Assembly (NCBI RefSeq): GCF_000003605.2
Contig: NW_003106596.1
Span: 105,249-123,200, forward strand
Reading direction: 5' to 3'
Source: Saccoglossus kowalevskii
Lineage: Eukaryota; Hemichordata; Enteropneusta; Harrimaniidae
Length of the DNA: 17,952 nucleotides
Below, one piece after another: positions 1 through 12,000 of this stretch. The notes beneath the pieces are model-generated. The model was not told the origin of the DNA, made no database searches, and worked only from the letters and a program-made list of their open reading frames with translations. The translations under genes were made by a program, and so were the position numbers. Within the stretch, counting starts at the first letter, position 1. Each line of letters starts with the position of its first letter.

Positions 1-9
1 GGGGTTTCG

Positions 10-82
10 TTAAAAGCCGACCACCGCCAAGCCTAAATTGGCAGTCAACTTTCTGGTCCCCCGATCGTCTATGCTGGTCTTG
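10..82 (-). CDS. Exon O: candidate cytoplasmic tail and stop codon
   Basis: The acceptor GTAGCGTTACAG joins in the needed phase (2) to a frame encoding SKTSIDDRGTRKLTANLG and a few more residues, ending in TAA at 10-12. The tail would be about 24 residues, hydrophilic and basic first, much shorter than the tail of vertebrate pro-EGF. The 98-bp intron is short and its polypyrimidine tract is poor. The real tail exon may lie beyond the left edge. Confidence 0.4.
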
Positions 83-3000
83 CTGTAACGCTACATACAG
101 TTATTACAGGATGATGGTCTGCTATTAAATACATTTGTTAAACCCATGACTACTGTCCCAAATATTAGCATATTTCTTACCTTTTAACACAGCAGACTAT
201 AGTTATGACAATGCTAGCTATCACAACTGGTAATGCAACCCCAAGTGAAATGTACAACGTTTTATGAAACTTTTCTCTTCCTTTGACCGAATCAAACATC
301 TGTGTGTCTAACTGACAACGTATGCCAAGAAAACCAGACATGCACCTGAAACAAATTCAATAACAATTAAGTATTATCACCCTTATGTTTTCCGGGCTAA
401 ATTTAGAAAGATAATACACATTTTTTAAAATCTTCCCAAAAATCAGAATCTTTAATGGACACAATCAGAAACAAGCAGCCTCTCGGCCGTGTTAGCTCTG
501 CTGTTAGCAATACACATTTCACTTAAAGAATTGAAGATATATCACAAAATGAACAAATCTGAGAGACATCTACCTGAGGTACCTATATGTATAGTATCAA
601 AGCAATTGGACTTGCGTTTTTCAACAAGAAGTTGAAAATATAACTTTTTACCCAAAATGACAACAAACAACTTGAATATATCATCACGAAATGAAAAAAT
701 CTGAGAGAGGTCCATCCAAAAATTACAAAAATATTTATCAAAATTAAAAAATTGAGAGGTCCACCTGAAGTAACTACATGTATACATGTATAATATAAAA
801 GCAATCAGCCTTGCTGTTTTCAACATGAAGTCAAAAATTACAAAAATATTCACCAAAATTAGAGAATTTAAGTTATCTACATGAAATGAGCAAATCTAAG
901 TAAGGTCTACCCAAGGTACATATACACCAAGTATCAAAGCAATCAGGCTGGTACTTTTCAAGAACAAGTAAAAAGTTGATGCAGACGACGTCATCGCCGA
1001 TTGATGACGGCGGACAATCGCTCGTATGATTAGCTTCACTCGACAAAGTCAATAGCGGAGCTAAGAATGAGTGAATCTGCAAAATCTGACTCTGAGGGCA
1101 GTACAATGCTACATGTAGATATGCAAATATACAAAAAAGCACAGGAATTCAAATTGATAGCTCTGTTATTTGCAAAGGTATATTGTCTGCGCTACATTTG
1201 ATCACTGCAAATTGCAATCAGGCAGCTCCTATCTGACGAGATTTGTTAACTAGAAAACTGTCTGTAACATGAGTGCTGATTGGTTGCTGTCTGTAACATG
1301 AGTGCTGATTGGCTGTTGATCTGCTAAAAGTCAGTTGTATATTTACAGCCAAGCAAGTAAATTCAAACCAATATCATATGTGTCGTGTTTGGTTATAATT
1401 AGAAAGGTTTTGGGGACGACAAAATATTGTTATGGTCCTGAGCCCCAGTCACAAGAAATGTTAATATTTCGAATAATTTTGTGTATAGTGCGTAGTTCAC
1501 GTAATGTAGAAAACAACCATCCATAAACAGATTAACAATAATGGAACCATTCATTGTAGAATATTAATAGAGCCTCTATTTTCTTCAAATTTCAATCAGA
1601 TTTCACATCAGCTTAACTTAACATCATTGCATTTTTAACTCTTTGAACCCCAAAGTGAACGTTTGTCGCGTTTCACAAAATAAAACTCATAATAATCAAT
1701 TTATCCATATTTGCAACATTTTTATCAAGATCTGCAGTCGATGAAAAACTATTGTCAATTTGAACTTGATTTGGTCCAAAATTGTCAAAATAATTATTGA
1801 GAAATTCTTAAAAATACGCAAAATGGTGCACCAAAATATTGGTACGAAAAAAATGACGCTCAGCGGGTTAATGGTAGAGGGCAGTATTATAATAAATTTG
1901 AGGAATATTACAAATGTACTTACTGACACTTGTATTGGTTTGTTACTTCAGAGTACGAACATGTACCGCCATTGTAGCAATATGCATCATGGTCGGCTCC
2001 GCAGGCAGTATGATGATCATCACTTAATGCTCCTGTTGCCGTGGGTAGCGCCTCTTCTACAACTAAACCAGAAAACATTTTTTATGCATGATTAACGATG
2101 ACAAACTTTCTTTATTCACTGCACTAACCTGCAGCACCTTATTCAATTTCACCGAAACTTACTATCATTCAAAACTTGCACATATAATTTTAAGGATTAT
2201 CTGCAGTATGTTTCAACAATTGTTTATCAAGTCTTATCACTTATCAAGTTAGAATCTCTATTTACTTGTGTGCTACATATGCTACGTTCATGTAGCTCGG
2301 CTCGGCACATGCTGAAATTTTTAATCGTTTATGTTAGCAGAAGGATTACAGCAGTTGTGTTCACATTAGTCGGGACCCACTCGAAACTGACTCGGCTCAT
2401 GCTGAAATCATTTTATGATCTATTATTTGACCCAAACATAGAAAACGATATGCATAAGATGCTAATAAAAATTGCTATATTGAAATTATATCTATTTGCT
2501 TTTATGGTATTTATTATGAGTCATCGTGCACATGAACGCCAAAGAAGATTAAAAAAAAATTATTTGTTCACATCCATGTAGCATTGCCAAAAAAAAAAAA
2601 ACGGTTACAGCAGCACATAATATGCATCACTGACAACGTTCTGCATTCATTTAATTCATTACTACAGCATCCTACCATATATAGCTCACTTCCCTCCATT
2701 GTCATGTCATACTAGTATGAATCAGTATATGTTCTCTTAAATTCACCACTGAGGGTGTGATTTCGGCTCGTACCGAGTGTTGAGGCAGCAAATCTGTATG
2801 TGCTGAGTTTCGGCCTGAGCATCTATTGGGACTGAGATTGAGTTTTTTTTGGCATGTGCCGACCGTTCACATACACGTTTCGGCATGTGTTGACTCGGTT
2901 CCCGAAATAACTCAAAATAAATTTGGCAGTATTCTGTTAGGTTAAATGATCCCATAAAATTTCAAAAAAGAATGCATGTTCCCTTTTAATCATTAATTCT

Positions 3001-6000
3001 TTGATACAAAATAATATTTTCAAATTTTTCTTGAAAACTACCAACCTGACTGCTTTGATATTTGAGGTGTACATTACTTTTGTGAACAATCTGTTGGCAT
3101 GTTCTTAACAGCTAGAACCAAATTACTTTTCGTGGGTTAACCACATTTTGTTATATGGGTGTGTATTACTTGACTTGGTTACCGCAATGTTTTTGTTGGA
3201 CAGCAGAGCTATTTCCACCATCTGCTCGATTGTTTTTAAATTCTGGCCAAGAATAAATTAACTTATGAAAACTAATCACGAATATTTGTTGGAGGGAATA
3301 GAAAATAATCAGCAGTGTATCACAATCTGACAGCAATTGAAATGAAACAATCCACAGTTTGGACGGAATGTTTCTTAAACAGTAATTTAATTTTCAAAAA
3401 AAATATTTTATAACTTTTCTTACACTTACCTCGAGAGCATGAGAAACCATCACCGATGTATTCTGATTTACAATGGCACTGATAGCTTGTAGGCGTGTCT
3501 ATGCAAATAGCATTGACGTCACACTCGGCTATACCAGCTAAACATTCATCTGTACATAAAAATGTAAAAACGTCACCCATATGATATGGCATTATCAATC
3601 TGAAAATGTGATTTTTATTTGGGCTATTTACTATTTTCTCTCCATTTTTTGAAAACACCACTAGCATGTTACTGCATTATCAAACTGATTTAAGTTAGAT
3701 CATTGTTTAGGTTATCTAACATTTTTTAAATATTTTTTTAAAATCATATTTAATATTTAATTTAAATCACTTTTTTTTATAGTTTAATTTTCTGGCATAG
3801 ATTTTTATAATAATTTGGTAAAAACTATCCCTGCCAGAAGAATAATTTTAAAATAATAAAAAAGAAATTTTAAACAAAAAAAAAAGAAAATGCTATTCAT
3901 AGATAGTCCAACAAAGATTTTATTTTAATTAGACTGCGCCATTTTAGTCAACTTGGACCAATTCATAAACCAATCTTAAATAAAACTATGAATGACAACA
4001 AATACGCAAGAAATCCTAAGAAAAGAGAAAGCAGTTATTAGTAAATTTATTTCCTCTTACCTATCTGACAAGATCTCATATCTTCTTGGAGACGGTAACC
4101 CTGGCGACAAGCACAAATGGCCTTATTAATGCTATCATGGTAACAAAGATGGTCGCATCTCCCGTTTAAGATAGAACACAGATTGATATCAGCTGTGAAA
4201 TAAATGAATAAACCTTCTAAGGAGTAGTCATGTAAATGTCTCCTAAAGTATCTTCTCGTACATGGAGAAGACAAAGACTATCAAATCTGCTCTATAAAAA
4301 AAGTTTATATGAGCCAATATGGTTGGATTTAGAAGAACTGGATTCATAGTGAACTATTTATGCAAACTTTGTGCATCAATGACAATTGCTAAAATTTTAA
4401 AGTTGCATTCACACTTGCATATCTGTGAGGTACCACCTCCTGAATAATACACTGTAAATGCCTTAATTATTCACTGAGTTTTAATTTCGTTTTTTTTGCT
4501 GATAACTAAAATCTGCTATTTAAATGTAAAAATAAAATGACAGTAGAACCCATTTTTTCACTGGTAAATTTGTGAACTTCAAACCCAGTGAATATGCTGA
4601 AAACATCAAAACAGTGAATTTAAATGTCTGTGAAAATAAAGGGTTTTACACTATACAGGATTCAATGTTGAGATTGTGGATTAGTAACGAGAGATTAACT
4701 GCAGAACACAAATGAATGCCTCTTAAAATTAAGTCAGATTTGTGAACAATAGTTCTTTGCTTTGTTTGTTTTTGAAAGTCAGTTTATATAAATAATACCA
4801 TCCACTACTCTCAAAAAGAAATGTGTTTAAATGTCGGGCAGGATATTGTCCTTTAATATTGATAATTTTCAAAAAATCAACATTATTTCTACATATTTTA
4901 TGCTTTTAGAGTGATAATTTGTAAAGAATTAATGCAACCTTAAAGGGGAATCAAATCTATAAATAGGGGCAAGATGGCTGCCTCAATTAGTATGCTAATC
5001 CAAACCAAGCTGCTCACATCATGGCAGGAGCTCCAGGAATTCATTTACGATGTTTAGAGATCAAGCTGTGATTCCAAATACATTTTTATGGGGGCATGAA
5101 TATGTACACTAGCTATTAAACCCATCTGGTTGGGCTTTTGATGTATAAATGTTGTTGTTTTCAGTCAAAACGTGCCACAACATGTAAAACAAACAGCCTG
5201 TCGGCTGAGATAGCTCTGCTGTTAGCAATGCACATTTCAATTAAAGAACTGAAGATATCATTAGAAAAGGAACAATATGTATATTATCAAAGCAATCAGA
5301 CTGTTTTCAACAAGAATTCGAAAATATTACTTTTTACCAAAAAAGACAAAAATAATCATCAAATGAAAAAATCTGAGCAAGGTCAACATGTAGTACCTAT
5401 ACGGTATATGCAATATCAAAGCAATCGGACTTACAGTTTTTAACATGAAGTCAAAAATATAACTTTTTACCCAAAATGACAAAAATATTAACCAAAATTA
5501 GAGAATTGAAGATATCATTTTGAAATGAACAAATCTAAGAGAGGTCTACCCAAGGTACATGTACTTATACACCAAATATCAAAGCATTCAGACTTGTAGT
5601 TTTAAAGAAGAACTTGAAAAAGTATAACATTTTCACAATGACGAATACGGACGCCAGACAACGACGGACTATCACTCATATGATAAGCTCCACTCGACAG
5701 AGTCAACAGCGGAGCTAAAAAGTTTAAAATGGCGGCTAATGTATGCAATATGCCTGTCAATCACCCATGAGCATGTGGTGCAATCCATGGGATTGAGCAG
5801 TTCTCCTTCAAGAAATATTTAAAACAAGTTCAGGTAAATGAGTGTACCTATATTTGTTGGTTTCTTCACTGTAGGATGTATAATCTGCAATCCAGATGGT
5901 TGTGACATACTACCCTGTAGGCGCACTCTACTCAAACCAGTACTCTGATCAACGCGAAAAATCACATTTTCTGGGCGTGCCCAATCAGTATACCAGATAT

Positions 6001-9000
6001 GCTGGTTAAACTGCGTGATGGCAAAAGGATGCGTAATTTCAAAGTCTGTGACGATACGCCGCTCACTCCCATCTAGGTTAGCTTCTTCTATTGTATTATG
6101 TTTGGCATCACACCAGATTACTTTATTACCATGGTAATCTATTGTTATTCCGTTCGGCCAAGTCACATTTGAGGTTGCTATGATGCTACGCTGTGTACCA
6201 TCCAAACTGGAAACTTCTATCTTCGCTTGGTCACCCCAGTCAGTCCAATAGAATAACCTATAAATTGGTTTATTTTGAGATATGTAATTATTGCTTATTG
6301 TGACGTTTTTGGGATTACTTTATTGCATGCATAAGAATACATAATTTTGTAATGGTGTTATATGTCACCTGATCACTCGAGTGTATTATAGGTTAAAAGT
6401 AGTGCCATTGGTGGAACTGAAAATGGCGGAATAAACAAGAAGTTAAATTTGAAAATATCTCTGGTTTCTTTGATGTTTCGTGTGTTCCTGAGTCAACACA
6501 TCACACTTATCAAATTATCAAATACATGTATTCAATTTTTAATTTTTTTCAAAATTTCAAACTCTGATGAATCATCAATTAAATGTGCTTATGATGTGTA
6601 AGCTCTTGTACTGAAGACACTTGATAACAAATCATGGTTTTGTGAAAGAAAGATTCAATGTTTTCAACACATCAGACTCAATTTGGGAATAGGACACTTC
6701 ATGAAACAATACAAATTAACAAGAGGTAAACTGACAGAGTGATAGAGATAAACTGCTAAGCATAACAGAAACAAAAAACAAGCACCAACAAATATACCAC
6801 CTCACCTAGCATTGCACCTAGTATAAATTTTTAGATGGGAGAAGCTATAATTGACTCATTCATGCAGCGATTACTCAATAAAACATATGTATCTCCTCAC
6901 AAGTTTTGTTGCAGGTTCATGTTTATACCTAATTTGTCGTAGTGGCGAGCTGTAATACATTCTTGAAATGTTTCAAGTTGGCTGATGTGAAAGCACAAAA
7001 TAAAATACTTGTGAAATTTAATGAGAACTCAAGTGAGTGTAAAATGAGAAATTGTTATTTACTTACTCCAATTGTGGAAATACAGCAATCCCTCTTGGTT
7101 TACTAATATTATGGGATATGATCACTTCTCTATTTGTTCCATCCAGATCGCTACGTGAGATGCGACTGTTACTGAAACATTATAATATGAATACATGTAG
7201 AATTGATCACCAACTTTAAATGATGTTGGTTGTCGTGGCAGCGCATGTTCGAATTTCATGTACATGTAAGCAAACAATGAATTTTAGACGTGTTGTGTAC
7301 GTTGCTATGAGTTCTATATTGAATATGACGCGGCATGTCGGAAACTGCCTTTTAAATGCCAATTTTGAAAACAGCAGTCCAATTTTCCCACCTTTCACAA
7401 AATGAAAATGCATTTTTTTTGTATTTGTCTTTCAAAAACTGCAACCAAGAATTATAGCTAAATTATGTCTTATTTAGTTGAAAATTAATGAAATTATGTA
7501 TTTTTCTATGATTTTTTTGTGAATTTAGGACACAATGGACATATAATATCCACTCACTTCAAAATTTAGGCCAAATTTAGGGAAACAAATACAATACCAT
7601 ATTTGCTCTATTAGAAGTGCATTGCCAATTGAAACAATCCAAAAATACATTCCATGTACACTGGATCAATAAAATATAGCTAAGTGTAGCTATAAACATA
7701 TTCTATTCATTTATGTAAATGCGCTATTAATAGGTAAAATACAGTATTTTGTATTCATTAGTTAAAAATGAAAGCATACAATGTCTCATGTTTCGGGGTA
7801 AACCACACATAGAAATTGATTGTCTGTGATAGTGAAAGCAGTAAACAGAAAATCCAGTTTATGTTTAACTACATTGTGAACTACAAATGTCATAAAATCA
7901 ACCAACCCCAGTTCAGTCCAGTAAATTTTACGATGTATCCAGTCTACAGCCAAGCCTTCTACAACACTCAAGTCATGGGCTATTACAAGGTCACGTAATG
8001 ATCCATCAACGGAAACTCTCTCAATCTTATTAAAATCAGCATCAGCAAAGTACAACATTTTACCTAGAGAACAACATCAAAAAATATTATTTCATTTAGT
8101 AGAGGGCAATATCAAAAAGATGATTCAACCTAGAGGGCAAATTCAAAAAAATTATTTCGACTAATATGCAATATTAAAATGATGATTTCCCAATAGATCA
8201 ATATCGAACAGATATTTCACCTAAAGAGTTATATTAGAAGAGGATAATGATGTAATATTGATGGAAATAAACTAAACATTAAACAAATTCAAAAACAATG
8301 TGTGCAAATTTTTAAGGGAACACAAAATTCTGATCAATATACGAAGTAAGTTATTTGATCAAGAATTGAGCAGGCAATATAATTTGATATAACCCAAATT
8401 AGAGGATATAACTTACCTAAAGTGGGATATGTGAAACCGAGATTAGCAAATTATATTACTTACCAGGGTAAATACTAAATAAATCAAAAACACCAAGTAA
8501 ATTTACTTGAATCACTATTAGTTAATTTAGTAATACCCATCCAATCTAGTGGAATTTTCAAACATAATATCTCAGTTGATACTTACCGATCGGGTCGTAA
8601 TCTAACGTCAATACATTTTTCATCCCATTTTGTAATATATGTCGATAGTCGGTACCATCAAAATTCATTCTTCTTAAATCATTTTTATTGCTAAAGACAA
8701 CAAATGGTCGATCAGGCAGAGGCTTGGGCTCACTACATTCCGTACTATTGCAGTCTCCGTCTGAGATTATAAAGAAAATACACCATTTAATTACTTATAT
8801 CCCTATGCATGACCCATGAAAGTCATAAATCCTGGTACTTTGCATGACCCCTGAAGGTCATACATCCTGGTACTTTGCATGACTCCTAAAGGTCATACAT
8901 CCTGGTACTTTGCATGACCCCTAAAGGTCATACATCCTGGTACTTTGCATGACCTCTAAAGGTCACATATCCTGGTATTTTGCATGACCCCTACAGGTCA

Positions 9001-12000
9001 TACATCCTGGTACTTTATGGAGGTAAACATTCACTATCAATAGGAATTTCTCTTCTATTTCCTCCAAAATATACACAGTTGACATTTGTGATTTAGTATT
9101 TCTAGGAATGTACATTTGTCTTCTGATTTGTCACTCAATTCGCGTGACTTAAACAAGTCAGGCGAGATTCTTCATCACCTTTTACCCTATGTACACAGAA
9201 CATTGATATACCGGTAGTTCCTACATGTAGCTTCTAACCATTTCAGATCTAAAGTTGCTTAGTACAAGATTGTGTCTGATTGGCTACCCGAACATGTAAC
9301 AATCAGACCAATCAGGGAGCAGCTTGTTTGTTGACTGTTGTTTTCAGCAAATCAAATTTTGCCTTGTATATAATCTTTGACTCAACTGTATATCTAGACT
9401 ACATTGTTTCATGCATTGACCACAAACAGTTAGAATCTTTGCTCTTTTAGAAGTGCATCTCAAATTATTTTTCGGTGGAGCTACATCACAGAATGTTCTA
9501 TGTTGCTATGATGCATGTATTTCTGTGGGATATACGCGAGCTGATGTGGAGCGACGGTCAAAGAGTCGGTGAAAACAACTAAAGTTGAAAAAACAGCACA
9601 AACTCAACTATGAGACAATCTGAACAACCAAATTCATATATGTTGCACATGTAATCATGTTACACTGTTCTGGAAAGTTCCAACAGCACGTAGCCTGTTG
9701 TTTTCATAATGTGATATAACTTTTCTTTTGTATTGATATATGACTAGGTCTGCACAGTGCAATGAGTATGTATTTATAAGGAGGAATGTCACTGCATGGC
9801 CTACCTATTGGTGTGGACCATGGCTGCCGATATGGATGTACAATTTTAACATCGATAGGAGGACTTATCAGATGATTTGTACTAATGCCGACAATGTCCT
9901 CGCCATTGTACTTGGTGGCTCTTGTCAAGGAGTTACTATTCCAATCTGTCCAGTAGATATGACTCAGGAAAGTTGTAACGGCGAACGGTTGATGTCTGGA
10001 AAGAAAATCACAAAATGGAATTCTGAAAAGTACTGTAAAAACTTTCAAATTTTACTTGCTCTAAAAATTCAAACACCTAATTATTTAGTCGATTTTCATA
10101 ATTTATTGGTTCTACAATTTCAAGTGACTGTATTTGTAATCGGTTTTATTTTTTGACCATGAAAATTTGCAAAAGATTGCGATTGATGAAAATGATGCTT
10201 TTATGACAATAAAAGATGCACAATGTAGTTTTTTGCAACCACTGATTTTTACTCCTAAATTTCAACGTACAACGTAAAATGAATTATTTTTCAAAAAAAT
10301 TATTCAAATGTTTTTATGGTATACAGATAACTGAGTGTTAATTTTAGTGGCAAATAAAGTTTAGTTGGAGCATCAAAAATAACTCATCGTCTGTGCCTAT
10401 TTATTGATTCAAGTAAGTATCCAGTACATATAAAAACACTGCATCACTGAACATTTAAGTCAATATAAAATGAGGTCTCTGATTTGTCAAAATGAAGGGG
10501 ATAGCGAGGTCACATATGGCTTCATCATATGCCTTTTTTTGCATAATTAGTACAATTTTGTTAATCTCAATTTTGTCAAAATAAATGTGGCAAATACCCA
10601 TTTCAACTGGAACCATGCATTCCTCCCTGCTGAAATGAACATTCTACACATTCCACACATTCTAGACATTCCATGCATACCAGACATACCATTGTAAAGT
10701 AACAACTAAGGTAGAATTCTCCTATACCTGGAATCCCACAAACAATAACTTACTCAGCTGTATGCAAAATGAGCCTCCTATCTGTGCCATTCCAGTGACA
10801 AGACTCCAGTGTGCGTGTACCGTTATCTACCCAATAAAGTCGCTCATCTACGAAATCTAATGTCAACCCATTTGGTTGTATGATGGAACTGAACACTAGA
10901 GGTGTTATATCTGAACCATCTAGACGACTTCGGATAATTCTTGATGACGCTCCCCAGCTAGTCCAGTATAGCCATCTATAAAAGTAAACATGATGTTTAT
11001 ATTAACACATGTACATTGTAAACTAATATGGTTCTATTCTATTCTATTCTATTCTATTCTATTCTATCCATTCCATTCTATCCAATCCATTCTATTCTAT
11101 TCTATTCTATTCTATTCAATTCTATTCTATTCTATTCTATCCATTCTATCCTATTCTATTCTATTCTATTCATTCCATTCTATTCTATTCTATTCTATTC
11201 TATCCATTCCATTCCATTCTATCTAATCCATTCTATTCTATTCTATTCTATTCTATTCTATTCTATTCTATTCTATTCTATCCATTCCATTCTATTCTAT
11301 TCTATTCTATTCTATCCATTCTATCCTATTCTATTCTATTCTATCTATCCTATTCTATTCTATTCTATCCATTCCATTCCATTCTATTCTATTCTATTCT
11401 ATTCTAATCTATTCTATTATTTAGCTCACCCATCAATTGAATATCCTATTCTATTCTATCCATTCTATTCTATTCTATTCTATTCTATTCTATTCTATTC
11501 TATTCTATTCTATTCTATTCTATTCTATTCTATTCTATTCTATTCTATTCTATTATTTAGCTCACCCATCAATTGAATATCCTATTCTATTCTATTCTAT
11601 TCTATTCTATCCATTCCATTCTATTCTATTCTATTCTATTCTATTCTATTCTATTCTATTCTATTCTATTCTATTCTATTCTATTCTATCCATTCCATTC
11701 CATTCCATTCTATCCAATCCATTCTATTCTATTCTATTCTATTTTATTCTATTCTATTCTATTCTATTCTATTCTATTCTATTCTATTCTATTCTATTCT
11801 ATTCTATTCTATTCTATTCTATTCATTCCATTCTATTCCAATCTATTCTATTCTATTCTATTCTATTCTATTCTATTCTATTCTATTCTATTCTATTCTA
11901 TTCTATTCTATTCTATTATTTAGCTCACCCATCAATTGGATTCACAGCAATACTTCTTGGTGTGAGAGCTGATAGATGTACAACAGTTTGGCGATGACTT

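Larger units (their letters stand above)
346..1923 (-). other. Intron M-N (between Cys4 and Cys5 of the ligand)
   Basis: This 1578-bp intron interrupts the ligand domain. It contains one copy of a dispersed repeat (about 471-1066) and a 29-bp direct duplication (1259-1318). No further exon was recognised on either strand. The open frames at 542-1142 and 1335-1526 are low complexity or repeat derived. Confidence 0.85.
4193..5847 (-). other. Intron J-K
   Basis: This 1655-bp intron contains a MITE-like inverted-repeat element (4448-4654) and the second copy of the dispersed repeat (5190-5722). The rest (4655-5189, 5723-5847) shows nothing recognisable. The plus-strand frame at 5138-5443 is a by-product of the repeat. 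Confidence 0.8.
11032..11920. repeat. ATTCT/AGAAT pentanucleotide microsatellite, about 890 bp
   Basis: Nearly uninterrupted TTCTA pentamers fill most of intron D-E. Interruptions are TTCCA/ATTCC and ATCCT-type variants and two 25-bp islands of unique sequence. A module CCATTCCATTC(C/T)..TATC(C/T)AATCCATTCTATT recurs at about 11067-11095, 11203-11231 and 11690-11720, showing higher-order duplication. The array directly touches the exon D donor. The long plus-strand frames here (FYSIL repeats) are the pentamer translated in 15-base cycles and are not genes. The same pentamer class is the one expanded in human SCA10. Confidence 0.98.

Noticed and set aside
1760-2095. A 111-codon plus-strand frame
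   Set aside because: It is antisense to exon M, whose EGF cysteines, splice sites and phase explain the sequence much better.
2270-2581. A 103-codon plus-strand frame with a hydrophobic segment
   Set aside because: No recognisable domain, AT-rich composition like the surrounding intron, and poly(A)-like sequence at its end.
2743-2955. A 70-codon minus-strand frame between exons L and M as a further EGF exon
   Set aside because: Its Cys are not spaced like an EGF module, and exon L joins exon M in phase without it.
9740-10156. A 138-codon plus-strand frame
   Set aside because: It is antisense to exon F; the minus strand encodes a clear YWTD blade there.
10990-11997. Three long plus-strand open frames rich in FYSIL repeats
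   Set aside because: They are the ATTCT pentamer translated in a 15-base cycle; every frame of such an array is open. No coding signal.
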